DNA from: Flavobacterium hankyongi
GTDB taxonomy: Bacteria; Bacteroidota; Bacteroidia; Flavobacteriales; Flavobacteriaceae
Assembly (NCBI RefSeq): GCF_036840915.1
Contig: NZ_CP085725.1
Span: 1,116,001-1,180,000 of the forward strand
Reading direction: 5' to 3'
DNA length: 64,000 nucleotides
The notes beneath the pieces are model-generated. The model was not told where the DNA came from, searched no databases, and worked only from the letters and a program-made list of their open reading frames with translations. A program made the position numbers and the translations under genes. Positions 1-9,334 of the stretch are shown piece by piece (position 1 is the stretch's first letter; every line of letters begins with the position of its first letter).

Positions 1-71
1 CTAATAGAGATTATTGAGATAGATAATAGTATAATTATGATTTTAAGTTTACTATTTATGATTTTCTTTTA

Positions 72-1154
72 TTAATCTTCGTAAGAATCCCTAAAACGCA
101 TTTGGCTATTAGGATAAATACGAATGCTATCTACTTCGATTGGTTTACCATTTAAATCAATAACAATCTGATCGTTATCTTTATTCACTTTTATGTTAAA
201 AATATTATCTTTTTTACCAGAAGATTTAAACATATCATTTGTTTTATCCCAGTTAAAAAATAATTTTCCAATGTATCGTTCATTTTTACCAGTTTCCCAG
301 TAGATATTTAAAATTTCAGGAATAGCTCTTTTTTTAAAATCTGGATTTAAAGCATAGGAACTGTACAATGATTCAAACTCACCATTGTAAAAATCATTGT
401 CCAAAGATAAAAACCTGAAATTATCATTGGTAGATGTCACCTTAAAACTCCAATCATACTTAGTTCTATAATTATCCCACAATTGAGGTGAAGCATTAGG
501 TATACTCATTGATTCAATTAATTCTTTGTGAGTTTCAGGTTCAATTCGATATGTGGTTAATAGTTTAGCTTCACATTCTTTAATTTTCTTTTCATCCTTT
601 AATTCATGAGCCGTAAAACGTCCAATTTCAATCGAAATATTAGCGTAACATATCCAAACTACAACCATCCCTTTTGGAGCAAAACCAAAGACAAGAGTAC
701 TAAACGGACTATAAGTATTTCTATATTCATCAAAATTATTATTATAATCCTGCAACGAAATAAACTCCTTAATTGGACTTTCACTTCTGTCTGAAATCGG
801 ATAACATCTATTGGTCATCTCTTTCATATACTCGACATCAAAATCTTGTTTTATTTCATAATATTTATTTTCATAATAAGAATAATAAGTAACTCCAAAG
901 CCTATGGGTGTACCTTTTTGCTTAGTCCACATTTTTCCTGATGATCCCCATTGACCACTGCTACTTCCGTATGGTAACCCCGCAGGAGTTCCTTCGAGTG
1001 TAGTTATATAATCTAAAACTGGGGTTATTTCATAATTGTTATTGGGATGACAAATTTCAGTGTTGAATTCAGGTGTATAAGTTTTCATTTGGCAATGCAA
1101 ATTAAATTGTGATAGAACAATTAAAATAAGTATTCTCCTTAAGTAACTAAGCAT
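72..1154 (-). CDS. Putative lipoprotein, DUF2931-like; candidate type VI immunity protein
   Basis: A 360-residue protein with an N-terminal hydrophobic segment ending in a Cys near residue 21 (NLHC). This is an imperfect lipobox, so export as a periplasmic or outer-membrane lipoprotein is likely but not certain. The central FGFAPKGMVVVW stretch resembles DUF2931, a family of unknown function that, as I recall, occurs beside DUF2235 effectors; this assignment is from memory. It is the last gene of the VgrG/effector cassette on the same strand, about 50 bp after the preceding small secreted protein. From position alone I infer a role in protecting the cell from the lipase-like effector. It could also be an unrelated surface lipoprotein. 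Confidence 0.6.
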   Translation of the reverse strand: MLSYLRRILILIVLSQFNLHCQMKTYTPEFNTEICHPNNNYEITPVLDYITTLEGTPAGLPYGSSSGQWGSSGKMWTKQKGTPIGFGVTYYSYYENKYYEIKQDFDVEYMKEMTNRCYPISDRSESPIKEFISLQDYNNNFDEYRNTYSPFSTLVFGFAPKGMVVVWICYANISIEIGRFTAHELKDEKKIKECEAKLLTTYRIEPETHKELIESMSIPNASPQLWDNYRTKYDWSFKVTSTNDNFRFLSLDNDFYNGEFESLYSSYALNPDFKKRAIPEILNIYWETGKNERYIGKLFFNWDKTNDMFKSSGKKDNIFNIKVNKDNDQIVIDLNGKPIEVDSIRIYPNSQMRFRDSYED

Positions 1155-1206
1155 ATTATATATTCAGATTGTTCTTTATATTATTTCAAAATTTATAATT
1201 GTAAAA

Positions 1207-1689
1207 CTAAAAATCTCTTAATAAGTCAATTAGCAAATCTTTTACAGTATCTTTTTTGAGCTTAAACTCATCAAAATATTCTTTTCTTTTAGCAGTGTTA
1301 TTCAAAAACCTTGCAAAAATTTCATAACTCTCCTTAAGTTGACCAGTTACATACAGAAAAGTATTTAGTTTTTCCTTTTGAATATTTTTTTCAAAATCAG
1401 GAAAGACTTTTTCAAAATTCATAACGTTCTCCCAAAACAAATAGGTATCAGATTCTAAATTTTGAATTTCAGAATCAGCATTTGTTTTTAAAAGCGCTAA
1501 ACCATCTTTTTCAATTTTTTCTAAAATATAATATTGCTTCACTAAAAAGTCTACTCCTTCTTTATTTTCCTTTTTTGAATCTGACTTTAAATAAGAGTTA
1601 TAAATGTCGTTTAAATTTGACTTTGAACTTTGAGAAAACATAACACTTGAGGTTAAAAGAATGAAAAAAAATTTAAAAATTTTATCCAT
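1207..1689 (-). CDS. Small exported protein of unknown function, coupled to the DUF2235 effector
   Basis: About 160 residues. The start at 1689 is preferred over a longer frame from 1752, because it begins a clear signal peptide (MDKIFKFFFILLTSSVMFSQ). That ATG overlaps the end of the effector gene by 8 bp, which suggests translational coupling. The mature part is charged and predicted helical, with no family I recognise. A secreted protein coupled to a likely toxic effector fits an immunity protein acting in the periplasm, but this is inference from position. Confidence 0.65.
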   Translation of the reverse strand: MDKIFKFFFILLTSSVMFSQSSKSNLNDIYNSYLKSDSKKENKEGVDFLVKQYYILEKIEKDGLALLKTNADSEIQNLESDTYLFWENVMNFEKVFPDFEKNIQKEKLNTFLYVTGQLKESYEIFARFLNNTAKRKEYFDEFKLKKDTVKDLLIDLLRDF

Positions 1690-3370
1690 TATGTATTTCC
1701 CTTTTACGTTTATTTTGAGGTAAAGCACCTTCTTCTCTTGCTGATAATCCAAACAAATTACTCTTTACTGACCAATGCAAATATTCATTTCTCAATTTTT
1801 TCAAATCGGTTTCATTGATATAGTTTGTGTAATTTTCATTTTTAATTTCTTTAATATAAACCCTTGAAAAAATATCGAAATCTTTTTTGGTTCTATTATA
1901 TGTCCCTACATACTTATTTCGTATCGAAGCGCAAGCATTAAAGTAGCCTAAAACTTGATTATAAACACTGTTAATAAAATCATCTTTTATTTCATATTTC
2001 TTTAAAGAAGATTCTTTGTAAACAACATCAAAATTTTTTGACTGTTCTGTCATTAGTTTTAACGGAATCTTATCATACTTATTATAGAGCATTCTTTTAC
2101 CAACAAGCCCATAATTAAATTGATTTTCATACCAACTTGTCGATGGGTCAAACTCCTTTTCGTAAAAAAATTGTTTGTTAATTTGAGGGTCTTTAAACCA
2201 ACCTTCATCAACCACATAGGCTTTAAATTTATCAAACTCTTTGCTTTTACTATTTATAGCCATTTCTCTGTGCTCAGGAGTATCCGCAATTTGAATATTG
2301 TCAATTACAGAAATTTCTTGAATATTATCAAGATAAGAACCCCCAATATCTGAGTGAACTCCAGGTAATGTTAATTCCAAACCTCGTAAACCAGCTGAAT
2401 TTATATCTGATAAATCAAAGTTCTCTCTATACTCATCATCTGAAGCTAAGTGAAATACATATCTAGCCTTTTGGATGCTATCTAAATTAAGATCACTTAC
2501 ATCATTACCATGATATACTCCAAAAGAAGCAACAGTATCGTAAACACCAACAAAATTGAATCTTATTTCTTTTATTTTCATGCCTGCATTCAACAAACAA
2601 GCTCCAAAATAACCGTATTTATCGATGAAACCTGTATTTTCAAGAGTGAGATAAAAAGTATAAGACCTATCATTAAAAGCATAATCAGGATAAATTTGAT
2701 ATTTATACTTTTTATCTCCTACCCTTTGCATTAAAAAATAATTAGCCATTTTACTGGCGACATAAACAAAATGTCTTGCAGCAGCAGCTCCACGACTAAA
2801 ACCATAAACGTTTACATGTAGAATATCAATTTCTTTAGACTGATACCCTTTTCTTTCCATTTGTTTCACGGCATCCATGCAGCCTTTAGTAACTTTTGCA
2901 GGAACACCTGTATCACCTTGACCTGTTGCCACACCAGGGAAAGTTGTATCTCCTTTTAAATCTTCAGTTCCAATTCCTTCAATATAAACTGCTATCTGGT
3001 TTTCGGCATCCGAATCTATAGCGTCAAATCCGCGAGCTACATTGGTGTAATCATTTTCAAAGCTATCATCATTTTTATTTCCTTTTTTTATATAAGCTTG
3101 ATGATTGCTTGAATTAGGGTTTCTAGCTTCGGTGTTCGTTTTATTATTTTGTGTACCATCAAAAAATAGATTCAAATTCACATTGATTGAATTTGACAAA
3201 GTATCCTCTTTGTTTGAAGCTTCATAATTTGATTCAACCACACCATCACCTTCCCCCTTCCATTGATTCTTCATTGGAGTTTGAAATTCATAATTGCCTG
3301 CATTTGCAGTCAAATTCATTGCGGTGGAAGTATTGACTAAATCCCCTTCAACTATTCTCGTGATACCCAT
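1682..3370 (-). CDS. DUF2235 alpha/beta-hydrolase, type VI lipase-like effector
   Basis: A 562-residue protein with the DUF2235 pattern of Tle1-type phospholipase effectors: FFDGTQNN near residue 69, the nucleophile elbow GFSRGA with Ser192, VYDTVASFG near 276 and PGVHSDIGG near 336 with His339 and Asp341. The family hydrolyses membrane lipids in recipient cells; that activity is inferred here from the motifs. The first 55 or so residues before the hydrolase core are of unknown type and may mediate loading on VgrG. The start lies only 3 bp after the VgrG stop, so the two are surely co-transcribed. No signal peptide, as expected for a type VI cargo protein. Confidence 0.85.
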   Translation of the reverse strand: MGITRIVEGDLVNTSTAMNLTANAGNYEFQTPMKNQWKGEGDGVVESNYEASNKEDTLSNSINVNLNLFFDGTQNNKTNTEARNPNSSNHQAYIKKGNKNDDSFENDYTNVARGFDAIDSDAENQIAVYIEGIGTEDLKGDTTFPGVATGQGDTGVPAKVTKGCMDAVKQMERKGYQSKEIDILHVNVYGFSRGAAAARHFVYVASKMANYFLMQRVGDKKYKYQIYPDYAFNDRSYTFYLTLENTGFIDKYGYFGACLLNAGMKIKEIRFNFVGVYDTVASFGVYHGNDVSDLNLDSIQKARYVFHLASDDEYRENFDLSDINSAGLRGLELTLPGVHSDIGGSYLDNIQEISVIDNIQIADTPEHREMAINSKSKEFDKFKAYVVDEGWFKDPQINKQFFYEKEFDPSTSWYENQFNYGLVGKRMLYNKYDKIPLKLMTEQSKNFDVVYKESSLKKYEIKDDFINSVYNQVLGYFNACASIRNKYVGTYNRTKKDFDIFSRVYIKEIKNENYTNYINETDLKKLRNEYLHWSVKSNLFGLSAREEGALPQNKRKREIHNG

Positions 3371-3373
3371 AGT

Positions 3374-5206
3374 TTAGAATGAATTAGATTTTTCACCACT
3401 TTTTTTCACCACCTTTTGAGAGGCATTAACCACAATACTTTTCTCGGTAGTACTCAGTTGAGCTGATTTTGCTATTTCTTTACGCTCTGTAGTTTCAGAT
3501 TCTCTATTTCCCTTAACTATCTCTAGTAAACTTCCCATTACATTTATCAAATAATTTTTCCCTACAGATACATTATGAAAAGCACCTGCAATAAGATTTT
3601 TATTTGAACCAGCTGTTTCTGTAATATCTACACCTGCTGAAATAGCTATATTTTGACCTGCATCAATTCTCATGTTCTTTCCTGCTGTAATACTTATATC
3701 ATTAGGCGCATTGACACTAATATTACCTTGACCGTCCATGAGCCAAGTGTTGCCGCTTGGGTCTTCAATGAAGATGCTTCCTTGGGCATCGTTGAAAATC
3801 ATTTTTGTGCCTGAACGGGTATGGATTACTTTTTGGTCATTGCCTGCTGTGTTGTAGCCTGAGATTTCCTGTCCGTTGTATTGAGTGCCAATAACAAAGG
3901 GTTTTTCTGGGTTGCCTCCTTCAAAGGATACAAATACTTCTTCTCCTATTTCTGGTATAAAATAAAAACCTTTCCCTGAACCTGCATGTGAGGTTACTAG
4001 TCGTGTCCAATCGCTTTCATGTCCCCAAAAGAATTTGACTTTAATGCGTCCCATCCCTTGTGGATCATTATTGTCAGTTACTACTGCGCCTTGGGTTTCG
4101 GCTTTGGGATATACTAATGGATTCGTGTATGGGGGTACTTTCACGTCTCTTGGAATCGATTCGAACTGACACTCGTAATGTCCAAATCCTTTTGAATAAT
4201 GTTGTACTTCTGTGGCGATAAAGTCCCCTTCAATACCATCTTTACTTACAGTAAACATTCCTCCTATTTGCAACGGAATTTTACTCAAGCCTGAATACGT
4301 AAGTACATTGGCTTCTTTGGCCTGTTGGCTTAATTCCTGTATTCTTGTAATATCCTGCGAATCATTGGCATTGCTTATAAAGGAATGATTGGCGTTGGCT
4401 CTGTCAAAAACACTACTCGAGGCTTGTTGCGCATTTTGGGCTATATAGCTTTGGGTGTTGTTTTGTGGTTCTAAATTTTGGGCGCCAATTTCTGAAGCCG
4501 AATTGTAATCATATCCTTTGTACGATACTTTTTGAGATCGTAATCGGCTGGTGACTTTAAAATGATGTAGGTTTACTCCGTTTTCTAACGATGCTTTTGA
4601 GGTTTTCAATTCTCCAAATCTCAAATAATCTCCGTCGTAAAACATCCATTCTCCATACTGAACTGCTAAACGTTTTAGAAACTGAAAATCGGTCTCATTG
4701 TACTGAACAATATACGGTAATACGGTTTGATATTTTGGATTGATATCCATTCCTGTGAGCACACCTTTTATGATGTTCTCATCTACTTTATGCACAATTT
4801 CATTGAGCTTGTGTGAAAAATGGGTTTCACTTTGCTGAATTTCATCCAATAATATGGTGGGACTCTTTCCTACGATATGAAAGCCTTTTGAAGCGCCATC
4901 GTTGTCTAAAAGCTCCATTTCGGAAATAATTCCTTTAAAATAAACATTTTCTCCACGAGCGGTATCCTTAAGTGTGATAATCACTTTGGCTCCCATGTAC
5001 TTTTTAATAAAATCGGCCTGACTCTTAAAGTCCATCACAACATCGCCAATTCTCCAAGTAAAACTAAAAGAATGGTGACCTAACAATTGCTGATTTAATA
5101 TTAAATTATAATAGACAACCGGTTGAGAGAAGCTTCCTATTTCGATGCTTACCTTGTCAACCATGGCATCAGTAACTTTTTTAATAAGGTTATTAACGGT
5201 ACTCAT
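3374..5206 (-). CDS. vgrG: Type VI secretion spike protein VgrG (TssI)
   Basis: A 610-residue VgrG. The N-terminal two thirds are the gp27-like hub (Phage_GPD type). An OB-fold region follows at about 380-450 (GRIKVKFFWGHESDWTRLV, then GEEVFVSFEGGNPEKPFVIG). The C-terminal part is a repetitive beta-helix needle (ISVNAPNDISITAGKN and so on) ending in a Ser/Lys-rich tail. No extra toxin domain is fused. VgrG trimers tip the Hcp tube and carry cargo, here most likely the DUF2235 protein encoded immediately downstream. No sheath, baseplate or membrane-complex genes are in the window, so this is either an orphan cassette or one edge of a larger locus. Confidence 0.93.
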   Translation of the reverse strand: MSTVNNLIKKVTDAMVDKVSIEIGSFSQPVVYYNLILNQQLLGHHSFSFTWRIGDVVMDFKSQADFIKKYMGAKVIITLKDTARGENVYFKGIISEMELLDNDGASKGFHIVGKSPTILLDEIQQSETHFSHKLNEIVHKVDENIIKGVLTGMDINPKYQTVLPYIVQYNETDFQFLKRLAVQYGEWMFYDGDYLRFGELKTSKASLENGVNLHHFKVTSRLRSQKVSYKGYDYNSASEIGAQNLEPQNNTQSYIAQNAQQASSSVFDRANANHSFISNANDSQDITRIQELSQQAKEANVLTYSGLSKIPLQIGGMFTVSKDGIEGDFIATEVQHYSKGFGHYECQFESIPRDVKVPPYTNPLVYPKAETQGAVVTDNNDPQGMGRIKVKFFWGHESDWTRLVTSHAGSGKGFYFIPEIGEEVFVSFEGGNPEKPFVIGTQYNGQEISGYNTAGNDQKVIHTRSGTKMIFNDAQGSIFIEDPSGNTWLMDGQGNISVNAPNDISITAGKNMRIDAGQNIAISAGVDITETAGSNKNLIAGAFHNVSVGKNYLINVMGSLLEIVKGNRESETTERKEIAKSAQLSTTEKSIVVNASQKVVKKSGEKSNSF

Positions 5207-5278
5207 GGGCTTATGTTTTTATATAATTGTTGTCAAAAAGTGTTCTTGACTATTGTAATTTTCTAAATTTAGGCTGGA

Positions 5279-5674
5279 TTATAAATCCAATGACCAAGGT
5301 TTACCTAATACAGCTCCGCTGAAATCGATATCTTTGGCCGAAAGAAGAATCTCTATCTGCATAGGAACTTCGTTATTTGATCGAAAACTTTCGTGAAAAT
5401 TCACACAAAAAGCTTTCTCAAATTTTAACTCTTTCATTTTTGACATCGCATCTCGTCTGAAAAAAGTTATTTTACCATTTTTGGTTTGGGTGCTGCTAAT
5501 CATCCATTTCATAAAATCAACACTCTTGGTCGATTCAACCACCAATCTAATATTACCTCCTTGAGCTATGGTTTGAGGTTTACCGTTATGATCTACTTCT
5601 TGGGTGATATGAAGGTCAAATTCTAAGACATTATAGGTTTCCCCATCTAATTCCAATTTTGCTAAAAAAGACAT
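5279..5674 (-). CDS. tssD: Type VI tube protein TssD (Hcp), second copy
   Basis: A 131-residue TssD/Hcp protein of the Bacteroidota type: MSFLAKLELDGETYNVLEFD start, DxxGKPQT loop, FFRRDAMSKMKELKFEKAF and a final beta region. It forms hexameric rings of the secretion tube and may also carry small cargo in the ring lumen. It is clearly paralogous to the gene just upstream but well diverged from it (shared skeleton MSFxAxLxxxGxxxNVLxxxxxxxQExDxxGxP). It lies 72 bp before vgrG on the same strand. Having two non-identical Hcp proteins suggests each serves a different effector or spike. Confidence 0.92.
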   Translation of the reverse strand: MSFLAKLELDGETYNVLEFDLHITQEVDHNGKPQTIAQGGNIRLVVESTKSVDFMKWMISSTQTKNGKITFFRRDAMSKMKELKFEKAFCVNFHESFRSNNEVPMQIEILLSAKDIDFSGAVLGKPWSLDL

Positions 5675-5720
5675 ACTGTTTTACTTTAAGGTGAGTGTTT
5701 ATAAAATTTATCGAAACACC

Positions 5721-5746
5721 GGGATAAAGTTTGGGGTCTTTATCCC
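5721..5746 (-). terminator. Hairpin between the two tssD genes
   Basis: A 9-bp perfect inverted repeat (gggataaag/ctttatccc) with an 8-nt loop lies 55 bp after the stop of the first tssD on the minus strand. There is no strong T-run after it, so it is more likely an mRNA-stabilising or attenuating hairpin than a full terminator. It would let the first Hcp be made in excess over the genes that follow. Confidence 0.5.
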
Positions 5747-5800
5747 TATGCATTCCGACATCACAAATAAGAACTTATACTATTATAATCCCTTGACAGA

Positions 5801-6187
5801 TTATACCCATTCGTTTTCGTAAACTCCTGTTCCCATTTCAATCTTTCTTGCTGAAATTGTGAACGATTCTGTTAAGGGATTTACTCCTGTTGAATCAAAA
5901 TTTTCTCTGTGTTTTACTAAATAACCTTCAGTGAATTTTAACTCTTTTAAAGTAGCATCGCTGTCTCTTTTGAAGAATTTAACACTTCCGTCTTTACGCT
6001 CAAAGCTATTAGTCATCCACTCGAATAATTCTGTAGATCCTGTTCCTTCGATTGTAACTTCAATTTTACCTCCTCTTGTTACTGTTGAGGGACGTCCTGT
6101 TGCGTCTGTTTCTTGAAATAAACCATAGTTAATGTTTAATACATTGAACTCTTTACCGCCAACGTTTAATCTTGCTTTAAATGACAT
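5801..6187 (-). CDS. tssD: Type VI tube protein TssD (Hcp), first copy
   Basis: A 128-residue TssD/Hcp protein (MSFKARLNVGGKEFNVLNIN start, ETDATGRPSTVTRGGKIEVT, FFKRDSDATLKELKFTEGY). As the first gene of the cassette it probably gives the main tube subunit, with the second tssD, vgrG, effector and two exported proteins following on the same strand. The AT-rich leader upstream (6188-6260) would hold the promoter, but I see no clear TAnnTTTG element. Length and motifs fit the family fully. Confidence 0.93.
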   Translation of the reverse strand: MSFKARLNVGGKEFNVLNINYGLFQETDATGRPSTVTRGGKIEVTIEGTGSTELFEWMTNSFERKDGSVKFFKRDSDATLKELKFTEGYLVKHRENFDSTGVNPLTESFTISARKIEMGTGVYENEWV

Positions 6188-6578
6188 AATAAAAAATATT
6201 TAAATAATTAATAAATAAAAACAATACTATTCCGCAAAGCATCCATAATGCCTTGACTTTTATGCTTTTTAAAAGCATCTTAAATAATAATTCTCTGAAG
6301 CTCAAATAGCCGAAAGAATATCAGCTACCATATAATATGAAGTCTCTTAATTCTATTCATCTGTACTTGAATTTAATGTTACTAAATAATACACCAATCA
6401 GATAATAAATATCAATACAATTGTAAGAATTATATTTCAAATAAAAAAATATATTGTAATATTTTTCTTAAAATTAACATTGTGGATTTTTAAATCATAT
6501 AACAAAATGCCTTCTCAAGTCTTATAAATAGGGCTATGGAAATGTAATCAAAGAAACATTAAATTACCTATAAAAGGT

Positions 6579-6925
6579 GACTGAGGTGTCACACTGAGTT
6601 TGTCGAAGTGCTCTCGAAGTCAACCTAAATCATATAATAAAACACTATCAAAATGCAACACGAAGATTGAGCGGAGTCGAAATCGAAGTGAAAAAGATGA
6701 CTGAGGTGTCACACTGAGTTTGTCGAAGTGCTCTCGAAATCACCTTAAATCATATAATAAAACACTATCAAAATACCACACGAAGATTGAGCGGAGTCGA
6801 AATCGAAACAAAAAAGATAGCTACGCTGTCAAAATGCAACACGAAGATTGAGCGGAGTCGAAATCGAAGTCAAAAAGATGTGACTGAGGTGTCACACTGA
6901 GTTTGTCGAAGTGCTCTCAAAGACA
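6579..6925. repeat. Cluster of short palindromic repeats in a 1-kb gene-free gap
   Basis: The gap 6188-7214 has no convincing gene. It holds alternating copies of two repeat units: one reads ctgaggtgtcacactgagtt then tgtcgaagtgctctcgaa (starts near 6580, 6701 and 6884), the other cgaagattgagcggagtcga (starts near 6661, 6780 and 6842). The CACT...AGTG stem of the first unit is seen at 6592-6610. The same family recurs at 11.0 kb and 24.3-25.8 kb. Flanks are plain AT-rich sequence. Confidence 0.85.
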
Positions 6926-7214
6926 TCTTACATTATAAGTCTCACATTGAACTTGTTTTAAACATAATTGAAGAAACATAAATTATCTATTTAAAAACAA
7001 ATTATAAAACCCTGCATCATATAATGTAGGCTTCTACTATCATACAAAAGAACGTCTATTACTATTTATGGTGAAAAAGGACTCACTTAATTAGGTTACA
7101 AAAATCAGGGTGTTTTTCTATTTTTTTACAGGAATAGTCCTAATAAAAATAATTCAATTACTCAACATCTTTGCAAAGTAAGCTTACAAATAAAATCACT
7201 TAAACATCAAAAAA

Positions 7215-9104
7215 ATGAAAAAAATTATTTTTACAAAAGCATTATTACTTTTCTGGGGATTGGTAAATGCTCAATGCCTAATCAATAACGGAGCATTAAA
7301 CAGTAGCTGTATTGGAGATGGTTATAATACAACTAATCAATGTGTACCCAATTGGCTAGCCAGTCATGGAGACCCAACAGCTATGGGAACTCTAGGAGGA
7401 AACACATGGGCATGGATGTGGTCGCATAGCAATAAGGGAGAAGGAATTATGACAAACTACAACTTTCAGTCAGGACAAAACTATTTAATCTCATTTCGTA
7501 TCAGAGCAACTACAAATGTAAGTAATCCTAATACAACTGTTTTAAACTCAACTCTTAATGTTAAAATTGCTTCGGGTCTTGTTTCAGGAAGTAGCTACAC
7601 AATACCTACTCCATCAAGCGTACAAACCATTTGGAGTAGTACAGTTGCTGCAGTAGGTGCAAATTGGCAAACAATTACGGTACCCTTTACAGCATCAAAT
7701 AACCAAACACAACTTTGGCTACATCCTTTAATGACAGCAAATTCTGGAAGTAATGGTAGTGCACAAATACAAATGGAAGTCGATGACATAGCGATTTCCC
7801 CAGCTGTAATTGCTTCAATGCACTTTCAAAATTTGGCTGGAACCATGAAAACCGACTTTTGTCCAGGTGAAAACGTGTACATGAATGGATCAAACTCAAC
7901 AAATGAAACACAATATTATATTGATGTTTGGAGAAGACCAATAGGTTCAACAGCAGCTTTTCAGTGGCAAACCCAACTAGGGACAAATGGTTGGACCATC
8001 GGACAAGTAGGTGTATTAAACCTTTCTAACTTATTTGCTGCACAAAACTATTTTTTCACTGATGGATTTGAATATCAAGTAAAACTAGCAGTAGGAAACT
8101 CTTGCATACCTTGGGTAGAAATAACAAGAACATTTAGAGTCCTTTCTAACAATGTATCTCCTGCATTTACATTCACAAGTACTTGTGCTTCAAACGGAAC
8201 TATTAGTGTAACAGCAACCGCTTCAAATACTGCACCTGGAATAAGCCAGTGGTGGGCACTTATGGAAACTAATACCCCAGGAGCAACTTCAGATGCTGCT
8301 ACGATAGGGCAAGTTGGTTCGATTTTAATGGGAAATACAGTAACCTTTACTGGATTGAGCAATACTAAAAATTATTATATAAAACATGGTGTATATGGCG
8401 ATTGCATGACATGGAGAGAACAACGCACCGCACTACCACAAAATGTAAGTTGGGCAAACTATACTACAAATTTTAATGTAGCACCTAGCGGCAATTTAAA
8501 CGGTACTGTTACTGTAACTGCTGCAGCTCATAGTAATCCTGTTACAGTGAATCATCACTGGTCTATTTTTTACGCACCTAATGGTGTAACAACAGGAAAT
8601 AGTAACGTTCCTGGAAATCCTGATCAATGTTGTTCAAATGCTACAGCTACCTTTAGTGCTAATTTAGTCGTGAACCAATGGTATTATATTAAACACGGAA
8701 TTTGGAATGACTGTATGCCATGGAATGAAACTCGCAAAGCTTTCAGAGTTGTTATCCAAGGGCTACAAGCGAATGGCACACCAAATTATGCGATTGAAGA
8801 ATCTTTAATAGACGAAGGAACAAAAGAACCACAAGCCAACAAAATGGCAACTAATGAAGAAGTCCAACTGTATCCTAATCCAGTGACATCTGGCGAAAAG
8901 CTAACTGTATCAATAGATAACCATGAATTGAAAGAAACAAAACTAATAGATTATACAGGTAACGCTCGTGTATTACCTTTTGCAAAAACGAATTCAAAAA
9001 CTTATGAAATTAGTTTAAACAATCAATACAAGTCAGGCATTTATACATTAAAACTTTTGTGTAAAGACGGTACAGCAATTATCAAAAAAGTGGTAATTAA
9101 ATAA
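7215..9104 (+). CDS. Secreted modular protein with type IX sorting tail
   Basis: A 629-residue protein with a signal peptide (MKKIIFTKALLLFWGLVNAQ). The N-terminal region to about 195 has a carbohydrate-binding-like beta-sandwich look. Three modules of about 100 residues follow, each ending in a GxxxxC[MI][PT]W[VRN]E-type signature (Cys near residues 296, 397 and 499). The C-terminus is a type IX secretion domain starting LYPNPVTSGEKL and ending KKVVIK, which directs export across the outer membrane with surface attachment or release. No catalytic motif is visible, so a binding or adhesion role is the best guess. The promoter region shares an AGGGTG[T/A]TTTTC box with the next lipoprotein gene. 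Confidence 0.85.
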   Translation: MKKIIFTKALLLFWGLVNAQCLINNGALNSSCIGDGYNTTNQCVPNWLASHGDPTAMGTLGGNTWAWMWSHSNKGEGIMTNYNFQSGQNYLISFRIRATTNVSNPNTTVLNSTLNVKIASGLVSGSSYTIPTPSSVQTIWSSTVAAVGANWQTITVPFTASNNQTQLWLHPLMTANSGSNGSAQIQMEVDDIAISPAVIASMHFQNLAGTMKTDFCPGENVYMNGSNSTNETQYYIDVWRRPIGSTAAFQWQTQLGTNGWTIGQVGVLNLSNLFAAQNYFFTDGFEYQVKLAVGNSCIPWVEITRTFRVLSNNVSPAFTFTSTCASNGTISVTATASNTAPGISQWWALMETNTPGATSDAATIGQVGSILMGNTVTFTGLSNTKNYYIKHGVYGDCMTWREQRTALPQNVSWANYTTNFNVAPSGNLNGTVTVTAAAHSNPVTVNHHWSIFYAPNGVTTGNSNVPGNPDQCCSNATATFSANLVVNQWYYIKHGIWNDCMPWNETRKAFRVVIQGLQANGTPNYAIEESLIDEGTKEPQANKMATNEEVQLYPNPVTSGEKLTVSIDNHELKETKLIDYTGNARVLPFAKTNSKTYEISLNNQYKSGIYTLKLLCKDGTAIIKKVVIK

Positions 9105-9124
9105 TTTCAAAACATTCTAATTAT

Positions 9125-9166
9125 AAAATCCTTTCTGACGAACTGCTCAGAAAGGATTTTTTTTTT
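9125..9166 (+). terminator. Rho-independent terminator
   Basis: Perfect 14-bp stem (aaaatcctttctga with its complement), 8-nt loop and a run of T, starting 20 bp after the stop of the type IX-secreted protein gene. Confidence 0.93.
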
Positions 9167-9231
9167 GAAATAAATGGTGCCTTACATTATCTCATAAAAA
9201 AGCTACTTTATCACAACATAATACATTGAAA

Positions 9232-9287
9232 TTTACGGTTTTACCGTAAAAAAATAGGGTGATTTTCCTGTACCTTTCGTAGGAAAA
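9232..9287 (+). promoter_or_regulatory. Palindromes upstream of the lipoprotein gene
   Basis: Two inverted repeats lie 50-100 bp before the ATG at 9335: TTTACGGT/ACCGTAAA (9232-9250, 3-nt loop) and TTTTCCT/AGGAAAA (9263-9287). The box AGGGTGATTTTC (9256-9267) between them differs by one base from AGGGTGTTTTTC at 7107-7118, upstream of the preceding secreted protein gene. Shared control of the two genes is inferred; the regulator is not known. Confidence 0.45.
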
Positions 9288-9334
9288 AACTGCTTACTTT
9301 AAACATCAATAAACAAACTAAAAAACTACATGTT

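Noticed and set aside
6579..6925. Possible CRISPR array
   Set aside because: Repeats alternate between two unit types, with irregular spacing and related spacer sequence; no cas genes. Same judgement for 24.3-25.8 kb.
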